From positions 124,001 through 188,000 of the forward strand of contig BGZK01000710.1 of NCBI GenBank assembly GCA_005406025.1: a stretch of 64,000 nt of DNA, given 5' to 3'. Both the position numbers and the translations under genes were made by a program. Every line of letters starts with the position of its first letter. Position 1 is the first letter of the stretch. Positions 13,241 to 26,204 of the stretch are shown in pieces. The stretch comes from Eumeta japonica (taxonomy: Eukaryota > Arthropoda > Insecta > Lepidoptera > Psychidae). Below the pieces are notes generated by a model. It did not search any database, had not been told where the DNA came from, and saw nothing but the letters and a program-made list of their open reading frames with translations.

Positions 13241-13463
13241 CTTGTATCATTTTCAGCATTGGATTCTTCTATGTCAATAATAATTTATCCTCTCCGTGTC
13301 TGCAAGTGTTGGTCCACATCGCGCAATCGATCATGTCTAGACGCTCGTGAAATGATGAATTTATAGCTTTGGTCTACATTTTTGTTTGCTGTCGTGGTAG
13401 TCACAGGACTTCGAACTAACTTTGTAAATTAAAGAAGATAAAACCATTTCTTCCACCAGCGTG

Positions 13464-13519
13464 GACAATTATGATGATAACTAACTCTTTCTATAGAGTT
13501 AGTTATCATCATAATTGTC
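13464..13519. repeat. Perfect hairpin, 25-bp arms, 6-nt loop
   Basis: Arms 13464-13488 and 13495-13519 are exact reverse complements. The loop is ttctat. It lies 14 nt beyond the stop of the transposase relic, so it could be part of that element's end, though a terminal inverted repeat partner was not found. Confidence 0.9.
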
Positions 13520-13533
13520 TTTTCTTCATTCCT

Positions 13534-14048
13534 TCATTCATCAAAACTACATTCATGATAAATGTAGTTTGCATCAGTATAAACAATATTTTTGTCGCGG
13601 TATTTCATCAATTGCTTTAAATACTTATAGCGGAGCAACTGCACGTCATGATCTCCAGTAAGCACTTGTCGAACTACAGGCCGTAATGTCCTAAACGTCC
13701 GCCAAAACTCATGTTTTGAGTAAGCACCCTTTTCAAAACATTTGCCGGTTGGATACTGTTTATACTCTCTATGAAAGTTATTAATAGTACACCTCATTAC
13801 TCCCTTGTCAGATTCATCGATATCAGGCTTCACTCGTTCTCGAGGCTTTTTGATTTTATGCGGTGATTCCATTTGAATGCCAGTTGCATCACATTTCGAT
13901 TTTTCTTTGAGAATTCTTATTACAGTCCTTTCACTAACTCCCACAGCTTTTGAACTTCTCCATCTATCGCCTGTCATGCGCTCAATTCCATTTTCAGCCT
14001 CATACTTCATGTGCTGGTATACTGTAGCTATCACCTCTTTTACCTAAA
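13534..14048 (-). pseudogene. IS630/Tc1-type DDE transposase relic
   Basis: This is an open frame of about 170 codons with the layout of a widespread insect IS630-Tc1-mariner transposase group. It has a helix-turn-helix-like segment (GVSERTVIRILKE, about residues 32-44), then a PRERVKPDIDESDKGVMRCTI region. Near the end, KYRDKNIVYTDANYIYHE corresponds to the family's IVYTDETYIHSSH block and keeps the first catalytic Asp. The catalytic domain after that point is missing and the middle is shortened compared with the family. The frame remains open upstream of the first Met (VKEVIATVYQHM). I regard it as a 3'-truncated relic; domestication is unproven. Identification is from remembered family motifs. 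Confidence 0.65.
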
Positions 14049-14532
14049 CTGCATAGAAAAAATTCCCATTAATAGACATAAAAGTCGATCAAAACAACTT
14101 TTTATTGGATAAACAAAAAAAATATAGAACAAAACATTGAATCCTGCAAACAATTACTTGAATCATGTATCATTTTTTTTTTAATTTTCCATGACAGCTT
14201 ATTTAGAAATCAGTAATTTCGTATTACTGAGCGACGTAGTATTGATAACTTGGCTATCTCAACTGGAAAGCTACTGAGAACAAACAGTTACGACTGCATA
14301 CGAACTCTTTCTTAAGGAGGTGTCTACACCCATTAAAATGGAGGGATGCGCCGTGTTATCACAGTTCATCCCTAGCTACTGCTGCGATATCTAGGTTTTT
14401 ATCATAAACTACGTTATAGTCGTTACTATAAATAACATTTTGTCGTCAACTTTTTTTGTGTGAATTTGACACGCGACGTCTATGTATTACACGTCACCTT
14501 GAGACGCTCTGTTTCGTTTTAAGACGCCTCGT

Positions 14533-14706
14533 AAAGCTAAGTACGCTTGTGCAGCTTTTCTGCGATATGAAAGCTGATTTCATTTCATTTTCATTCAACT
14601 CGAAGCTACATACCCGTGGAGCGTGGCCGCGGACAGAAGCGGGTGACGACGTAACATTTTTAGACACAGACAAAGCTAAATACGCGTGTGCCGCGTCTTT
14701 TCGCGA
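14533..14706 (+). repeat. Two diverged copies of a ~33-bp unit
   Basis: aaagctaagtacgcttgtgc at 14533 and aaagctaaatacgcgtgtgc at 14672 begin similar 33-35-base units (14533-14565, 14672-14706). They sit in a GC-richer segment, 14460-14720. The open frame across them (14456-14770) looks like repeat sequence, not a gene. Confidence 0.4.
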
Positions 14707-14770
14707 AACTCTGAGATGCTATAATATCGCTGCAATGACAGAAAGCCCTGACTATTCGAAGCGGTCCTGA

Positions 14771-16546
14771 AATACGTTTCAACGTAAAGGAACACAAATT
14801 TGGAAAAAACTAAAATTCAAGCCTCATAATTTTTATTTCATTTTTAATAAAATAATAATTTCATTTTTGACATAGATAGTAATACAGAAAATGAAGAAAT
14901 TTACTAGCCATAAGAATTAATAACAAAAATAAATTAAAGAAATCAGGAAATACTCCTATAGGGACACTGTAAGTGCCAAGTGGTATTACGATACTATAAC
15001 CATTACTTTGATCCAGAACATATTTAGGAGCGTCGACATTCTCACGTTAAAAATGTTCATGCGTATTACAATGAATGTTATTAAAATATAATTTTTACAA
15101 ACAAACGACACGGATTAGGCTAATGATGTTCAATACACAACTACTCGTAGAGATTTTAAGGTTTATTAACCTTACTAGTTTATTAACAAATAATTTCGAT
15201 ACGTAAAGATTTGCGTCCATAATTTTAACTACACTCCAGATCATACGTACAGTCAATCCGGCGTACATTAATTTTTTCAAACAGTTTTTATAAATTATAT
15301 GTATTAAATAAAATAAATCCTTTTCTATAAGCACCAAATGCGTTAATAACAGTTATTTTTATAAGTAAAAATTCTATAAGTCCAATGAATAAAGTTACAC
15401 AACCTTAAACATCGCAATACGAGGTGTACAAAATCAGTAGAATCACAAACAAAAAAAAACACAAACAGTTATAACAAACTGCGACTTTTCGTCTAATTAT
15501 AATTTTCATTCTTAATTATATGGTTGAAAATTATGACTATTTAATAAATTATAAACTATTTAATAAATTTTCACTTCAATTTCCTGAGTTTAACCTTAAG
15601 TCGTTTATTTTTAATACCCATGCAAGCCTTAATTCATTGGGTTTATTTTGTAATGTTTACATTTAAATACCCAAAAAACAAACTGAAATAATAAAAAAAA
15701 ACGTGCTAAATACTTTGAACAACGATGGTACAAAAATAATATTTGCAAGCAGCCAAATAATATTGCCAGGTACTTTATTTTCCAATATTTTCCTTTAGAC
15801 GTTCATACTCAGACAAAACCTTTGTCGACGATGGCATTTAGAGAGCCCCACTTATCTATTGAGTATGAAGGACTACGCCTTGAAGTGAAGTCTCTAAAGA
15901 TTTTTTATCCATTGAATACCGCAGAAAGCCTATCCATAATTTTATTAGATTACGTAGGCTCTGTTCATGCTAATATTTCAAAAATCCATTATACGTTTTA
16001 GGTATAAATTCTTTGGGAATTTATGTTGCGAGCATAGTGGTTAGTGTGATTTTGTGAACTAAAACAAGTTTTATTTCCACTTTAATAATGTCGTACGAAG
16101 TACTGACCTCATATAAAATTATTACAAACCGCGAGAAGTAACGCAAAGCGCGTTGCTTTCGTAGGAAAATTGTGCCACAAAATACCAACGATTTCTGTTT
16201 TTTAAACTTTGATAGCACGCACCACTAACCAAATCGAGCTTTAATGTAAAATTTACTGCAAAAGTGGTTTACGGTGATTACTTCAAACTAGCTTTCGGTT
16301 GAAAAATAAAGAACGACTCACGTTAAATATTAAAAGCAACTTAAATCACGCTTCGTTATCTCTTTTTATCTAAAAGAAATAGAAGCACCCATTCCCTACA
16401 AACGGAAATGACCGCTTCATGAGAGGCGGCTGTTAGGGTTTCCATAAAACATCGATTTAACTTGACGTAAATATATTTTTTTATTATTATTAATTAATCT
16501 TAAAACGACATGTAGCTGAATTTCAGTGATTACAAACGCGCGCGCT
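14771..16546. other. AT-rich non-coding stretch
   Basis: No gene is seen. Open frames under 85 codons, such as 15095-15337 minus, have no recognisable content. Confidence 0.4.
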
Positions 16547-16547
16547 C

Positions 16548-16578
<31 letters not shown>
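16547..16578 (+). repeat. (CA)n microsatellite
   Basis: A dinucleotide run of about 16 CA units with one CG interruption. Confidence 0.95.
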
Positions 16579-16583
<5 letters not shown>

Positions 16584-17009
16584 GTTTAAAATAAAAGTAA
16601 TTTATTTTGATATTGTTTGTTCTTCAGAAAAATACACTCTATTAAATGAAATAAGTAATAGCAAATACAAATGCAGTTTCGAATAAAGTTTAAGTAAATT
16701 TCCTAGTTTTAGATTTTTTGTAATTGCTAATTTACAAAATGTCCTATATTAAGTAAAGTATAAAGTGATTAATGTTGATATCGATTGAATTTCTAGCAAA
16801 TGATCTTTTCTTCTTCCACCCTCAGCCCAGGCGCTCCGATCCGCGGCCGACTCGAAGAAGCGCCAAATCGCCTTTCCATCGTTATAAAACCTAGCCGTCA
16901 CTCGCCCACTACACTGGGCATAAATTTAAGTTTAGCAATGATTTTTTTATAACTAAATTCTTTCGCAATTTAGTCTACGTAAATATAAAATCTTTCATTT
17001 TTATAAGTC

Positions 17010-17110
17010 TCCTGATCCCGATCTATTTCTCAGTAATTCTGACCTCGGTCCCGATAATCATTCCAATGTCAATCCAACGCCGTTCTTGGACATCCGTCGC
17101 ACGTTGCTGT
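17010..17110 (-). repeat. Possible fragment of the purine-rich repeat, inverted
   Basis: Read on the minus strand it gives ggacattggaatgattatcgggaccgagg-like units, resembling the degenerate blocks at 8405-8700 and 10622-10740. The fragment is short and diverged. Confidence 0.35.
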
Positions 17111-17254
17111 GTAAAAATCCATTTAGTTATTATTACTACAAACTTACGCCTATTTGATCACCTTTGAATGAGAGTTAAAAAAATACCATTCGGCATCCAA
17201 AATGGACGAGGATTTCTCTTTTAAAATTTTCATCTTCGAACCCGTTCAGGGTAA

Positions 17255-17335
17255 TCGCCTATAGTTAAGATGCCTTGAGAATCGCGGGCGCTATCGTGAT
17301 GATAATCCGCATTTTATATATTGTAGTATCGGATC
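17255..17335 (+). repeat. Dispersed repeat fragment shared with 32930-33010
   Basis: 'gagaatcgcgggcgctatcg' followed by tgatgataatccgc matches 'gagagcagcgagcgttatcg' followed by tgatgacgagccgc at about 32952. Similarity over about 60 bases is clear by eye. Confidence 0.45.
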
Positions 17336-17339
17336 TAGG

Positions 17340-19892
17340 AGTGGGTGGAACGTGAGGCATCCGGCTTCCGTGCTTAGTTTCTCAAATAAAGGTTCGCGTT
17401 TGATGTAAAATTGGAGTATAAAAGTGGAGTAGAATATTCAAACCCGAGCTTACGGGTAACAAGTGAATAGGACTAGATAGAAATATATATAAAGGGGACG
17501 AGGACGGATGCCGAAGTGCACGAGCTCCGCTAGTGATAGAAAAGTGGATTATTATAATTTATTTGAAAGAGATCTTATCGAACTTCGTAAGGAGAAATTT
17601 TGAAGAATTGATTAATAAATACTATGATCTCAAATTGAAAACACTTTTTCATTAAAATTTTTGAATCCCTGGACTTCATCAAAGGTCCTAAAGGTACTCC
17701 GCCTTGGACTACGCCCTATAATATAGTTATCTCTAGCCCACTTAGTTGATCATGCGGGTGATACAGCGAGTACTTATAAGATCGTAAACGATTTTTTATT
17801 ATATAAAAGATAGTCCTGACTGATCAACTTACGACATTCGTAAAATCTTTATTCTGCGAGAAAAACATATATAAATCTGCAGGCAACTTTGTTGATACAT
17901 TTTGACACATCCAAATTTCAAATTCACCAATCACAAATAAGCCACGCCCATCAATATATTAAATTAAGCATCTTGTAATTTATTTGATCATTCGACACGA
18001 GTTGGTATAAACTGATTTTTAAACATTTCAACTATTTATTATGCTAAAGAAAATTTTGTTCTGGAACATTTTGTTGTAGCGTACAATAAATTTAAATCAT
18101 TTAAATATTTATTTATATGATAAATAAACAAATGAGAATTTGTTTGTTTATAAAAATCTACTCCATAGGGCAGTTCACATTTTGTAAAAGCAGTGTATTA
18201 GTGATTCCGCGAATTAAATACATATAAGCAAGTACGTTTCAGATCATTTTTTCAAAATTGTATAAAAAAATTGTATTCGCACATAAACAATAGCAAAGTT
18301 ATGAATAAATAAAGATTAAAAAATATAGTCTACTTTGTCCAATAATTCTGAAATGATAATATTAAAAAAGAAGATTCTTCGATAAAAGATTTATAATATA
18401 ATTTCCTATTCCCGGAATCTATTTTCATTATCTTAATTAAAAGCTTATAATAACAATTCGTGCGATAAACGCGTTGTTAGCAGGTAACTGCAATTCTAGC
18501 CGTGAGATAGACATATGTATCTTTTTATTTTCAATTGACACTTATTTAAGAATTTAAAAAATATATAAAATTGTCTAGGCATTTCAATGAAAAACATAAT
18601 AGTCGCAATTTTTTTTTTTGAACTTTAACTAAAAGGCTCCTTTATTAAGTTGTTACTAACAAAATGCATTTTACATTCTACGTAGTGAAATGGTGAAACA
18701 AAATCTTCTAAAACTATTTCACTTTTTTAGGCAGTTATACTTCATGAAATTCCAACATGCCCTTATTTTAAATATTGCTTTTAACAATTAAGTACCAATT
18801 ATCTTAACCAAGAGAAAAAAATTAACTAAATAGCTAAATCCTGTGAATTATATTCTTGTAAATGAATATATAAGAATAAAATAAAAGTTCTTTATTTAAA
18901 ACTTTAAAAATATGTTAAGCAATGGAGCTTAACATACTTTTATTTACAAACATATTAATTAACCATTTGATATTTTTATTCTATATATTAGGTGAGACGA
19001 TTGTTTTTTTTTTTTTTAATTCATACTTAAATAAACATTTTTTCGTTTTTCTAACTTATATTAATATAATTGTTTTTAAACATAAACTAACAATACTGAT
19101 TAATTAGTCAATTTGTCTTTAGTAAAATTTGCTCATTCAACAACTGAAAATTCTTAAACAATAATTTTTATTAAATTTTTCTGATGTGAGAACAGTATAG
19201 TTATAACAAAATATTGGCAAAAAAAGTAAATATCTTTTTTTATTATTTGTTATACTTATTGTTTGTTGATAAGTAAAGTTTATAACAATTAGAATGTATG
19301 CATTTATTAACTATAGTTTTCAAAAAGTCCCAAACATATTTTTATTTTCCTTGACAAGCATACCACGTGCAATATAAATTACAGCTTCTAAATAATTATT
19401 TCGCATATTTTTACGGAATTTCTACTATAAATTTGTAATGCTATAATTCTCAAATCCTTAAGTAAGTAAAACAGTAGAAACTATATATTTCAAAGTCAGA
19501 AACTATATATTTCAGCAACTGGCTACTGCTGCTGACTACAAAGAGCGAAGAACTATTTTTGCAAAAAAATGTTATTGTCTTCTTTCTTAAGACTTATTCG
19601 ACGCACGACTGAAGTTTACTCCTGACGAACGATTATAAAATAAATAGATCACTGAATGAGGTTAAATGAATGCATTTTTTATATTACTTAAAGCGTGCAT
19701 GTTACATTTATTTATATTAATTATGCAATGAATTCGTTAAAATACATAACAAAAACATGAAAACATAAACAATGACATTTTTAATTAAAAAATTACATAA
19801 TAATTTGAGATCAAAACTCCGCAAGTTGACAGTTGTTATTTATTAACTTTAAATGAATAAAATATGTACTGATATAGTTATACTGCTAGGGG
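17340..19892. other. AT-rich non-coding stretch
   Basis: No gene is seen. A TATATAAAGG motif at about 17486 precedes a short GC-richer run, but no transcript-like feature follows. A 22-bp near-tandem (agaaactatatatttca) occurs at 19477-19515. Confidence 0.4.
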
Positions 19893-19949
19893 ATGCGCAA
19901 GATGAGTTGCGCATGAATATGGAGACTGTACACGTGTATAGTCTCCATA
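19893..19949. repeat. Two adjacent short hairpins
   Basis: The first has arms atgcgcaa (19893-19900) and ttgcgcat (19907-19914). The second has arms tatggagact (19918-19927) and agtctccata (19940-19949). They lie 3 nt apart. No function is apparent. Confidence 0.7.
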
Positions 19950-20930
19950 CATACGAGACTGACCTGAACGGAACGTAACGTAACGTCAAGCTTGATTTTA
20001 CTCCCCATGATTTTTCATACCCCGGGCTTTTACATGAAAACCGTTTAAGGAGTAAACTCTAATTTCAACTTGTATCGCACCGGCATCGTTTTAGTAATGT
20101 TGACAGAAGAAATTCAAAACATCTAAAACCACAAACAGCTTTTTCAATATTTAATTAAATAATTTGTATTTTTTTAATTCTAACCATATATTCTCTCACC
20201 TCCTTAACCACATAGTCACGAGTTTAACTTTAATTATACTTTTTATCCTTCTCTTTTTGTGGTATTTATTTTTGTTTTTCATAGTATTTATTGCTTTCAT
20301 TCCTTTTGTAACTAAATTTAAGTTTATCTGTATTTGTCTTTGTTATTTCCTTCGTCAACTAAAAAGTTTTCATAAATTCAGTTAACATTGCAGTCCGACA
20401 TGTTCTCCTCTTTCTTGCATTGGTTATATCCACTGATGTGGCGCAAAAAACCGACTATTACTTTTGGAGTCTCTTATGAAAATATTTTCATCATCATCGT
20501 ACTATCTTCTAAGGGCTCTTAAGATCAGCTCGCACAATTTTTTAAGGGTTACGCAAGACGTTTAAAAATTCCAAAAATAGTTAAAATATTATTTTTTACC
20601 CGTTACAACAAAATTCTTTACTCCAAAAAAAAAAATTAATATTTCAAATTTTTAATCCAAAATATTCATATTTAAAGTCGCTCACACTTTTTTTAATTTT
20701 CAATTGCATCTCTTAATGTTTTCAAGCGACCTTTAGATATTTGTGTTGAGAGTTGACTAATTTTTTATTTTCAATTCCTGTGTGTAGCATATTTTTATCC
20801 ATTACCTTATTTATTAAAAGTAAAAACATAAATTAATGGTTTTATTCTAATACGGGTTTTTATGCCGATCTTTTTAGAAAGAAATTTAGAATGTGCAATA
20901 GGACAGATATGCAGATAAAGCCACATGTTA
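19950..20930. other. AT-rich non-coding stretch
   Basis: No gene is seen. The 73-codon open frame at 20164-20385 is a hydrophobic translation of T-rich DNA. Confidence 0.4.
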
Positions 20931-21518
20931 ATAGGCTGTTTTACTCAGAGAGCTTATCATTAGGGGAAAATTTTAACAATCGGTTTGTTTCAACAATACA
21001 AATACGCTGACGATGTCGAGTACAAATGCTAGTTTGTGTTTCTTTTCGAAACCTTTCCGTTCGCGCATACAACACGTCAACAGTTTCATAGATATAATGA
21101 AGGGCTTAGATTTGTCCTATATATATCGATTAACATTCACCACAACTTAATTTATAAATTCCGGATTTTTGTCATTGTACAATTTTTCTTTATTGTTACA
21201 TAAAGTGTTTAAATTATTGTTTGTTTTAAGGCTGTGTAAATACTATGTTTTTTTAGTAATTCTGAGATTTTCTCCGACATTGTTCCATAATATGTCGAAC
21301 TAGCTACATGTTTCTTTTGGTATTTTGATTGTGTTGGACAGATACTGTTCTTTATAACTTTTTTGGTTTTTATTAATGAGTTTATCAATACATTTTTTAC
21401 TGTATCCGTTTGCCAATGCTATATTGTAAATGGTATTTAATTCCAATGAGAAATTCTGATTGTTAAGGGGTATGATGAATAAGCGATGTATCATAGATGT
21501 CAGAATATCATAGAACAC
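20930..21518 (-). pseudogene. Penelope-like element, RT C-terminus plus GIY-YIG endonuclease relic
   Basis: On the minus strand the first part reads IHRLFIIPLNNQNFSLELNTI then IALANGYSKKCIDKLI. This is the segment after the reverse transcriptase core in Penelope-like retroelements. After frameshifts and stops it continues through KISELLKKHSIYTAL to GIYKLSCGEC and IYIGQ, which correspond to the 'GVYKLTCGDC...YIGQTGRSF' block of the GIY-YIG endonuclease. Only the C-terminal part of the element is present, and it is broken by several frameshifts. Identification rests on remembered motifs. Confidence 0.65.
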
Positions 21519-21540
21519 CTATGATATATCAGATTAATCA

Positions 21541-21564
21541 TAGAATCAGTCCTGACTGATTCTA
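21541..21564. repeat. Short perfect hairpin, 11-bp arms
   Basis: Arms tagaatcagtc and gactgattcta are separated by ct. Confidence 0.8.
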
Positions 21565-21919
21565 ATTTCATTACATACGTGGCCGAACACGCACTTGGTC
21601 AGTTTTTCTATGCTGTGAACCTATTAATTGTGTTCACGGTTTAATAGCTAATAACGCCTAAAAACGGGCCCATATGGGATGGATGTTATTGATTAACGAT
21701 ATTATTTTCAGTTTATAAATTTACATAATTTTATCTGGTTCATAAATTTATATTTACTATCTGTATTACACAACCAACAACGCCATCAAAGTAATTTTTA
21801 AAGGAATTTGTATGAAAATGTGCTTTTAAATTCCCCAAGCATATTTTATAACTATAACTCGTTAACTTTTAAAGTGTACTTAACTGTGATAGTTTTCCTT
21901 AAACTTTATTATATATATG

Positions 21920-22609
21920 AAAGTTAAAAGGAAAACCGTCCGTTCGTTCGTATGTCACAGGCATTTTATTCAAAAACTACTAGACCTATATTGATGAAAC
22001 CTATAGTGTAGGTGTCTTATATAAGCCGCTACTTAGTTTGGTGGTTAAATAACAAAAATAAATAAATCTAGGAGGGCACACCACGTATGTAACAGAAGGT
22101 GAAAAAAAATTTTAGCAAACATCAACGAGTGACACATATTTCGACAGTTCTTTTAAAAAAATGTTTGGTTTCTAAGCGTTTTTATTATTACGAGTACGTG
22201 AATAATTTAGGAATTAATCGCTCCGGAAATTGGAAAAATTATGTCCCGTCCTTTATTTTCTAAATCGTATTTTAAAAAAAGGAAAAAAAAATGACGAAGT
22301 TAGCACTCAATAAATATTTTCACAGAAAATTATTTTGAACATCATTGGATATACTGTTTTTGAGTTATGGTCGAAAAACTGCACTTCTCAACAAAAGGAC
22401 GTAAGTACTATGAAGATACGTTCTTTTGCTGATGGACTTTAGTTTATACTAGTTTAATAGTAATAGTTGAGATACATACTTGTTTATCTAGTTATATGTG
22501 ACTAAAATGTTTACAACTATTCAGTTAGTTATTGTAATGTATTTCTTTGTAACAATGTCTTCGGAACCCTGTAATGAATATGATCCGATCTGCTCTTGGC
22601 CAGTTTTTT
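21920..22609 (-). repeat. Dispersed lepidopteran-type repeat, copy B (inverted)
   Basis: This is the reverse-complement relative of 59299-60058. For example, tatgtcacaggcattttatt here matches tatgtcacaagcactttatt on the minus strand there. 'ctcaacaaaaggacgtaagt' also matches, and it ends in gatctgctcttggccagttt. It covers nearly the whole element and has no coding capacity. Confidence 0.75.
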
Positions 22610-22774
22610 TCTATTACCATTACTAAGTTCATACAAATATTTATACAGTATTTAACCAAATTATGCGATATGGATAATTCGAAGAAAATTCTTTACATTC
22701 GAATTTTCGAATTCGAACAAAGTTCAAATACATAACCCAAACCAATGAATAAGCTTTTATTTTACACCCGACAG

Positions 22775-22963
22775 CGACGACAATTCAGAGAACTCACAGC
22801 CGCCGAAGTGACGCGCGAAATTCTGATGCCGAGGGGCCGTCCCCGATCTGCGGACAAACCGGAAAGTGGATTAAAGCTCTATAAACTCGATGAAGTACTC
22901 TGTGAGCGTAAGGACGAGGCCGACCCGACGCGGGCGGCGCACGTGCGCACTTTTAACGCGTTA
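22775..22963 (+). other. Candidate coding exon, unrecognised
   Basis: A GC-rich 189-nt segment (63 codons) is open in one frame. It is preceded by a plausible acceptor (tttacacccgacag ending at 22774) and followed by a plausible donor (gtgagt from 22964), with phase 0 at both ends. The translation is charged (…TREILMPRGRPRSADKPE…, then …YKLDEVLCERKDEADPTR…). I do not recognise a family. The surrounding open frame runs 22745-23092 but turns repetitive after the donor (cattaagcgacttacgtt / cattaagtcacttaccgg). It may instead be a GC-rich non-coding patch. Confidence 0.25.
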
Positions 22964-23092
22964 GTGAGTTCATTAAGCGACTTACGTTCATTAAGTCACT
23001 TACCGGATACATTGTCATTATTAGTACTTTATGACAATCTTCCGCTGAACCTGTACCCTAGGCTTGTACTATTTATGGGTGATTGTGCCTAA

Positions 23093-24295
23093 GTACAGTG
23101 TAAAACATTTATACCTCACCCATTTCCTGTGAATGGCTTAAGATCGTCAAAAATGCTACACAAACATTTTTTGATACTTTCAAGTTTATTGCTCATCAGA
23201 ACAAATGGAGCGATCAAGTACTTTTACAAAAACCATATGCTACATCAAATCAGGCGGTGCTTATAAATTTTCCGTGATAGCTCAACATAGCGTTTTCATA
23301 GCATAATGTATTTTTAAATTATTATTATAATGTATGAAATATATTGATTGAATATGTTATATACGATATATTTTTTATAATGACACTTCATTTTTAATAT
23401 TCACATTTAATTTATACACTTCATGATAGACATCATAAAAAATGACGAGCAAGCGATGTTGATAATTGAAAATTGATAGTGATTTCGAACTCTATGAATG
23501 AAATGATAAGAACTTTATGATACAAAAAAGAAAAGAATAAAATAAAATCTATAAGGGTATCAAATGTTAGATAGCATTGGGTCGCGAAAGAAAGAATTAG
23601 GGTACCTTTATATAAATAGAGCTTGAAAAGAAAAATACAAGGTCTTAATGTATATTTAAAAGATTTTAATAAATACTTTCGAAATAAAAGATAAGTCCAA
23701 GTTCCAAACAAATACAACACAGCCAACTTGATCAAAATTCTGTGCCTCCTCTAAGTTCATCTTATCCAGTCACTCGGCCTTCACTCGCAGACCGATCAGT
23801 ATTTGTTGATCCCTCTAGTGGCATAATGTTATTAGGCTATTTACCATTTCTGTAATATCGGAACTCAAAGATTACTAAAGCTGTTGGTAAGCTTTATCTC
23901 AATCGTACTCAAATAAGGGGAGGTTACCCAAGTTAATTTTGTTCAATGCTTATGATTATAATAAATCATCCAAGCAAATAGTGTAAATTGTTACCAGAAA
24001 TGAGTATATTTTGAATTTGTACCTTATTTTGATGGCACTATTACAAACAAAATAATTGTTGCGATGTAGTTTAAGCGACGAAATGATCAAAAAAGTAAAT
24101 TACATTATCGCAGTAGTATCGGTGTAGATAGTTCCTTTCATAAAACGATCTCATAAACTTCGAGTTGCTTCAATTGCTCGGCGGCGAAATGTTTGTACAA
24201 CAAATTTAGATAGAGATTATTAAAATTATAGAAACGAATTACGCCACAATTAATTATCAATCGAATATCGATAAGGCCATCCCAAACTAAATATT
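23093..24295. other. AT-rich non-coding stretch
   Basis: No gene is seen. The 100-codon minus frame at 23433-23735 is hydrophobic, low-complexity and unsupported. Confidence 0.4.
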
Positions 24296-24425
24296 AGGGA
24301 TCCGCTCGCGTGCGCCGTTGACCTCTGGCACCCCGCACCTCACCCCGCACCCGACTGCTAGTCGGACGAGCGATTCTATTGTCGCCGTTTTGATAGGCGA
24401 GTGGCAGCACTGACTGCTACTTACT
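24296..24425. other. Short GC-rich island
   Basis: A CpG-rich segment (ctcgcgtgcgccgttgacc…ccgcacccgactgctag) of about 130 bases in AT-rich DNA. No gene is recognised. Confidence 0.3.
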
Positions 24426-26200
24426 ATTGATAGGAATTGCTATGGAATCGATGCGACTTTTCCTACAATATTGTTTAATAAAATCATGATGTATAAAAGT
24501 GGAAATGGAAATTTAACAATAAAAGTGTAAAATAAATACATTAAAGAAAATAATGATTTAATTATAGCAAACAGATAGATAATAGTTAATGACGCTTTCG
24601 TAATTAATGTAGTCGTGCATAATCGCAGCTACATAGATTTTAAGTGCTGAATACAAGTTCATTATTACTTTGGACATAATCTATTAACAATATTTTAATC
24701 AATTTTATGCTACAACATCTAACGTTGTGGACTAAACGAATAAATTTAAATTAACATTCCCGCTGACCAACTTTGGTCATACGCAGACGTGCGGTTAGAA
24801 GTTGTGGCGTTGTTTTAGATAGCGGTCCTGCGGGCTGCCACTTGCAGTTAAATAACCAGCCGAGGGTAGATAGTTATCTGTCCTTTAAATTAGCTTAAAA
24901 CATTTCGCGTTAATAAAACAACCTGTTTATTCATTCATTGTAATACCGCGCTAAGTTTCTCTATAGTGTAAAAAGTTAATCCGCGGCTCGAATCTGTTTG
25001 TATGACTGAGCTAATTTCGAGAAACACTCAACAGATTTCGATGTAATTTTCACTGGCATCATCTGAATTTGTAAATTTAATTTATGTTAAAAAAATTCTT
25101 CTAAATATAGACGCTGAACAACGACGCCATTACTTAATCAATGGAAATTCAAGCTAACCGTTAAAAATATAACTTAGTCGTGCATCCGAGAATTATGATT
25201 CACTGTGTACAAAAATCCCGCTAAAGCATATATTTATTTTTAATACATAAGTGGTATCGAGTATATTTCCAATTTAAATTGCGTAGTACTTGCGTAGTAC
25301 TACACGTAAAACCCACGCGCGATAAGCGGGCGCCGTAGTGTTGTTGTTTTCAACTGAATTTGATAAACGTCTTAGGTTTAGTTCGGAGGTCATTACAAAA
25401 AAATTACGACTAAAAAAAACTTGTAATTTTACGACTGAAATTTATAAACTAGTGTTAGATGTATTGTTTTAAAATATCATCTGACGACTGTTTGACCCAC
25501 ATTTATCTCCCATGACGCCAAAGCCGCGCGAGTGTGTACTAAAAGTCATAGGCGACCACTGCTAACCTTAAAGCGCCTAGCGTATGAGCCATTCAGTGAA
25601 TTTGGTTATAAAAATACTCCATTTTAAACAATGGAGTGGTTACAATGGAGTATTTCTTGAAAGTAATCGGTTTTCCGCACTAATGAATTTTTAGCATCGA
25701 TTGCGAGTCAAAAGGGCAAGAAAATTTCTTTAGGAGTAATATATGAAAAACTGTTTTTTTTTCAAATAAGAGTTACATTCATTAAAGACTATAATTGTCT
25801 GTGCAGTTTCTGCATTTATAATTCAACTATTGGATTCACTACCAAACCACAAATATTGAAATTCAAAGTGGTCAGCACAGAAAACGGCAACTACATATGT
25901 AAAAACTTTATGTATTTAACGATAATTTTATTAATGGCTGGCTGTTTTCGCGGTTCGGCCTATGAGGACGTTCCGTGAATTCCTTCATTTCTTGTAACAT
26001 ACGATCTCGCTGTATGTAAATATGCAATCTTAAATATTTTATTAATACCTTATTTGTTAATAATCGAGCAATTTCTTTCCGTCGCATTCTCGATCTCGAC
26101 TCTAAAGCCTCAAATTTTAACACTCCTTTGTTTGTTAATTTGAGACGACCCCGAAAAAAAGTTCCACTTTAAACGACTGTAAAGATTACACGCACTCATC
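24426..26200. other. Non-coding stretch
   Basis: No gene is seen. Around 24985-25080 there is a degraded SINE/RTE-like string (gtttgtatgactgagctaat…cagatttcgatgtaattttc). Confidence 0.35.
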
Positions 26201-26204
26201 ATTT

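Noticed and set aside
17486..17530. TATATAAAGG followed by a GC-richer segment, possible core promoter
   Set aside because: No transcript-like feature or coding frame follows, and TATA-like strings are common in this AT-rich DNA.
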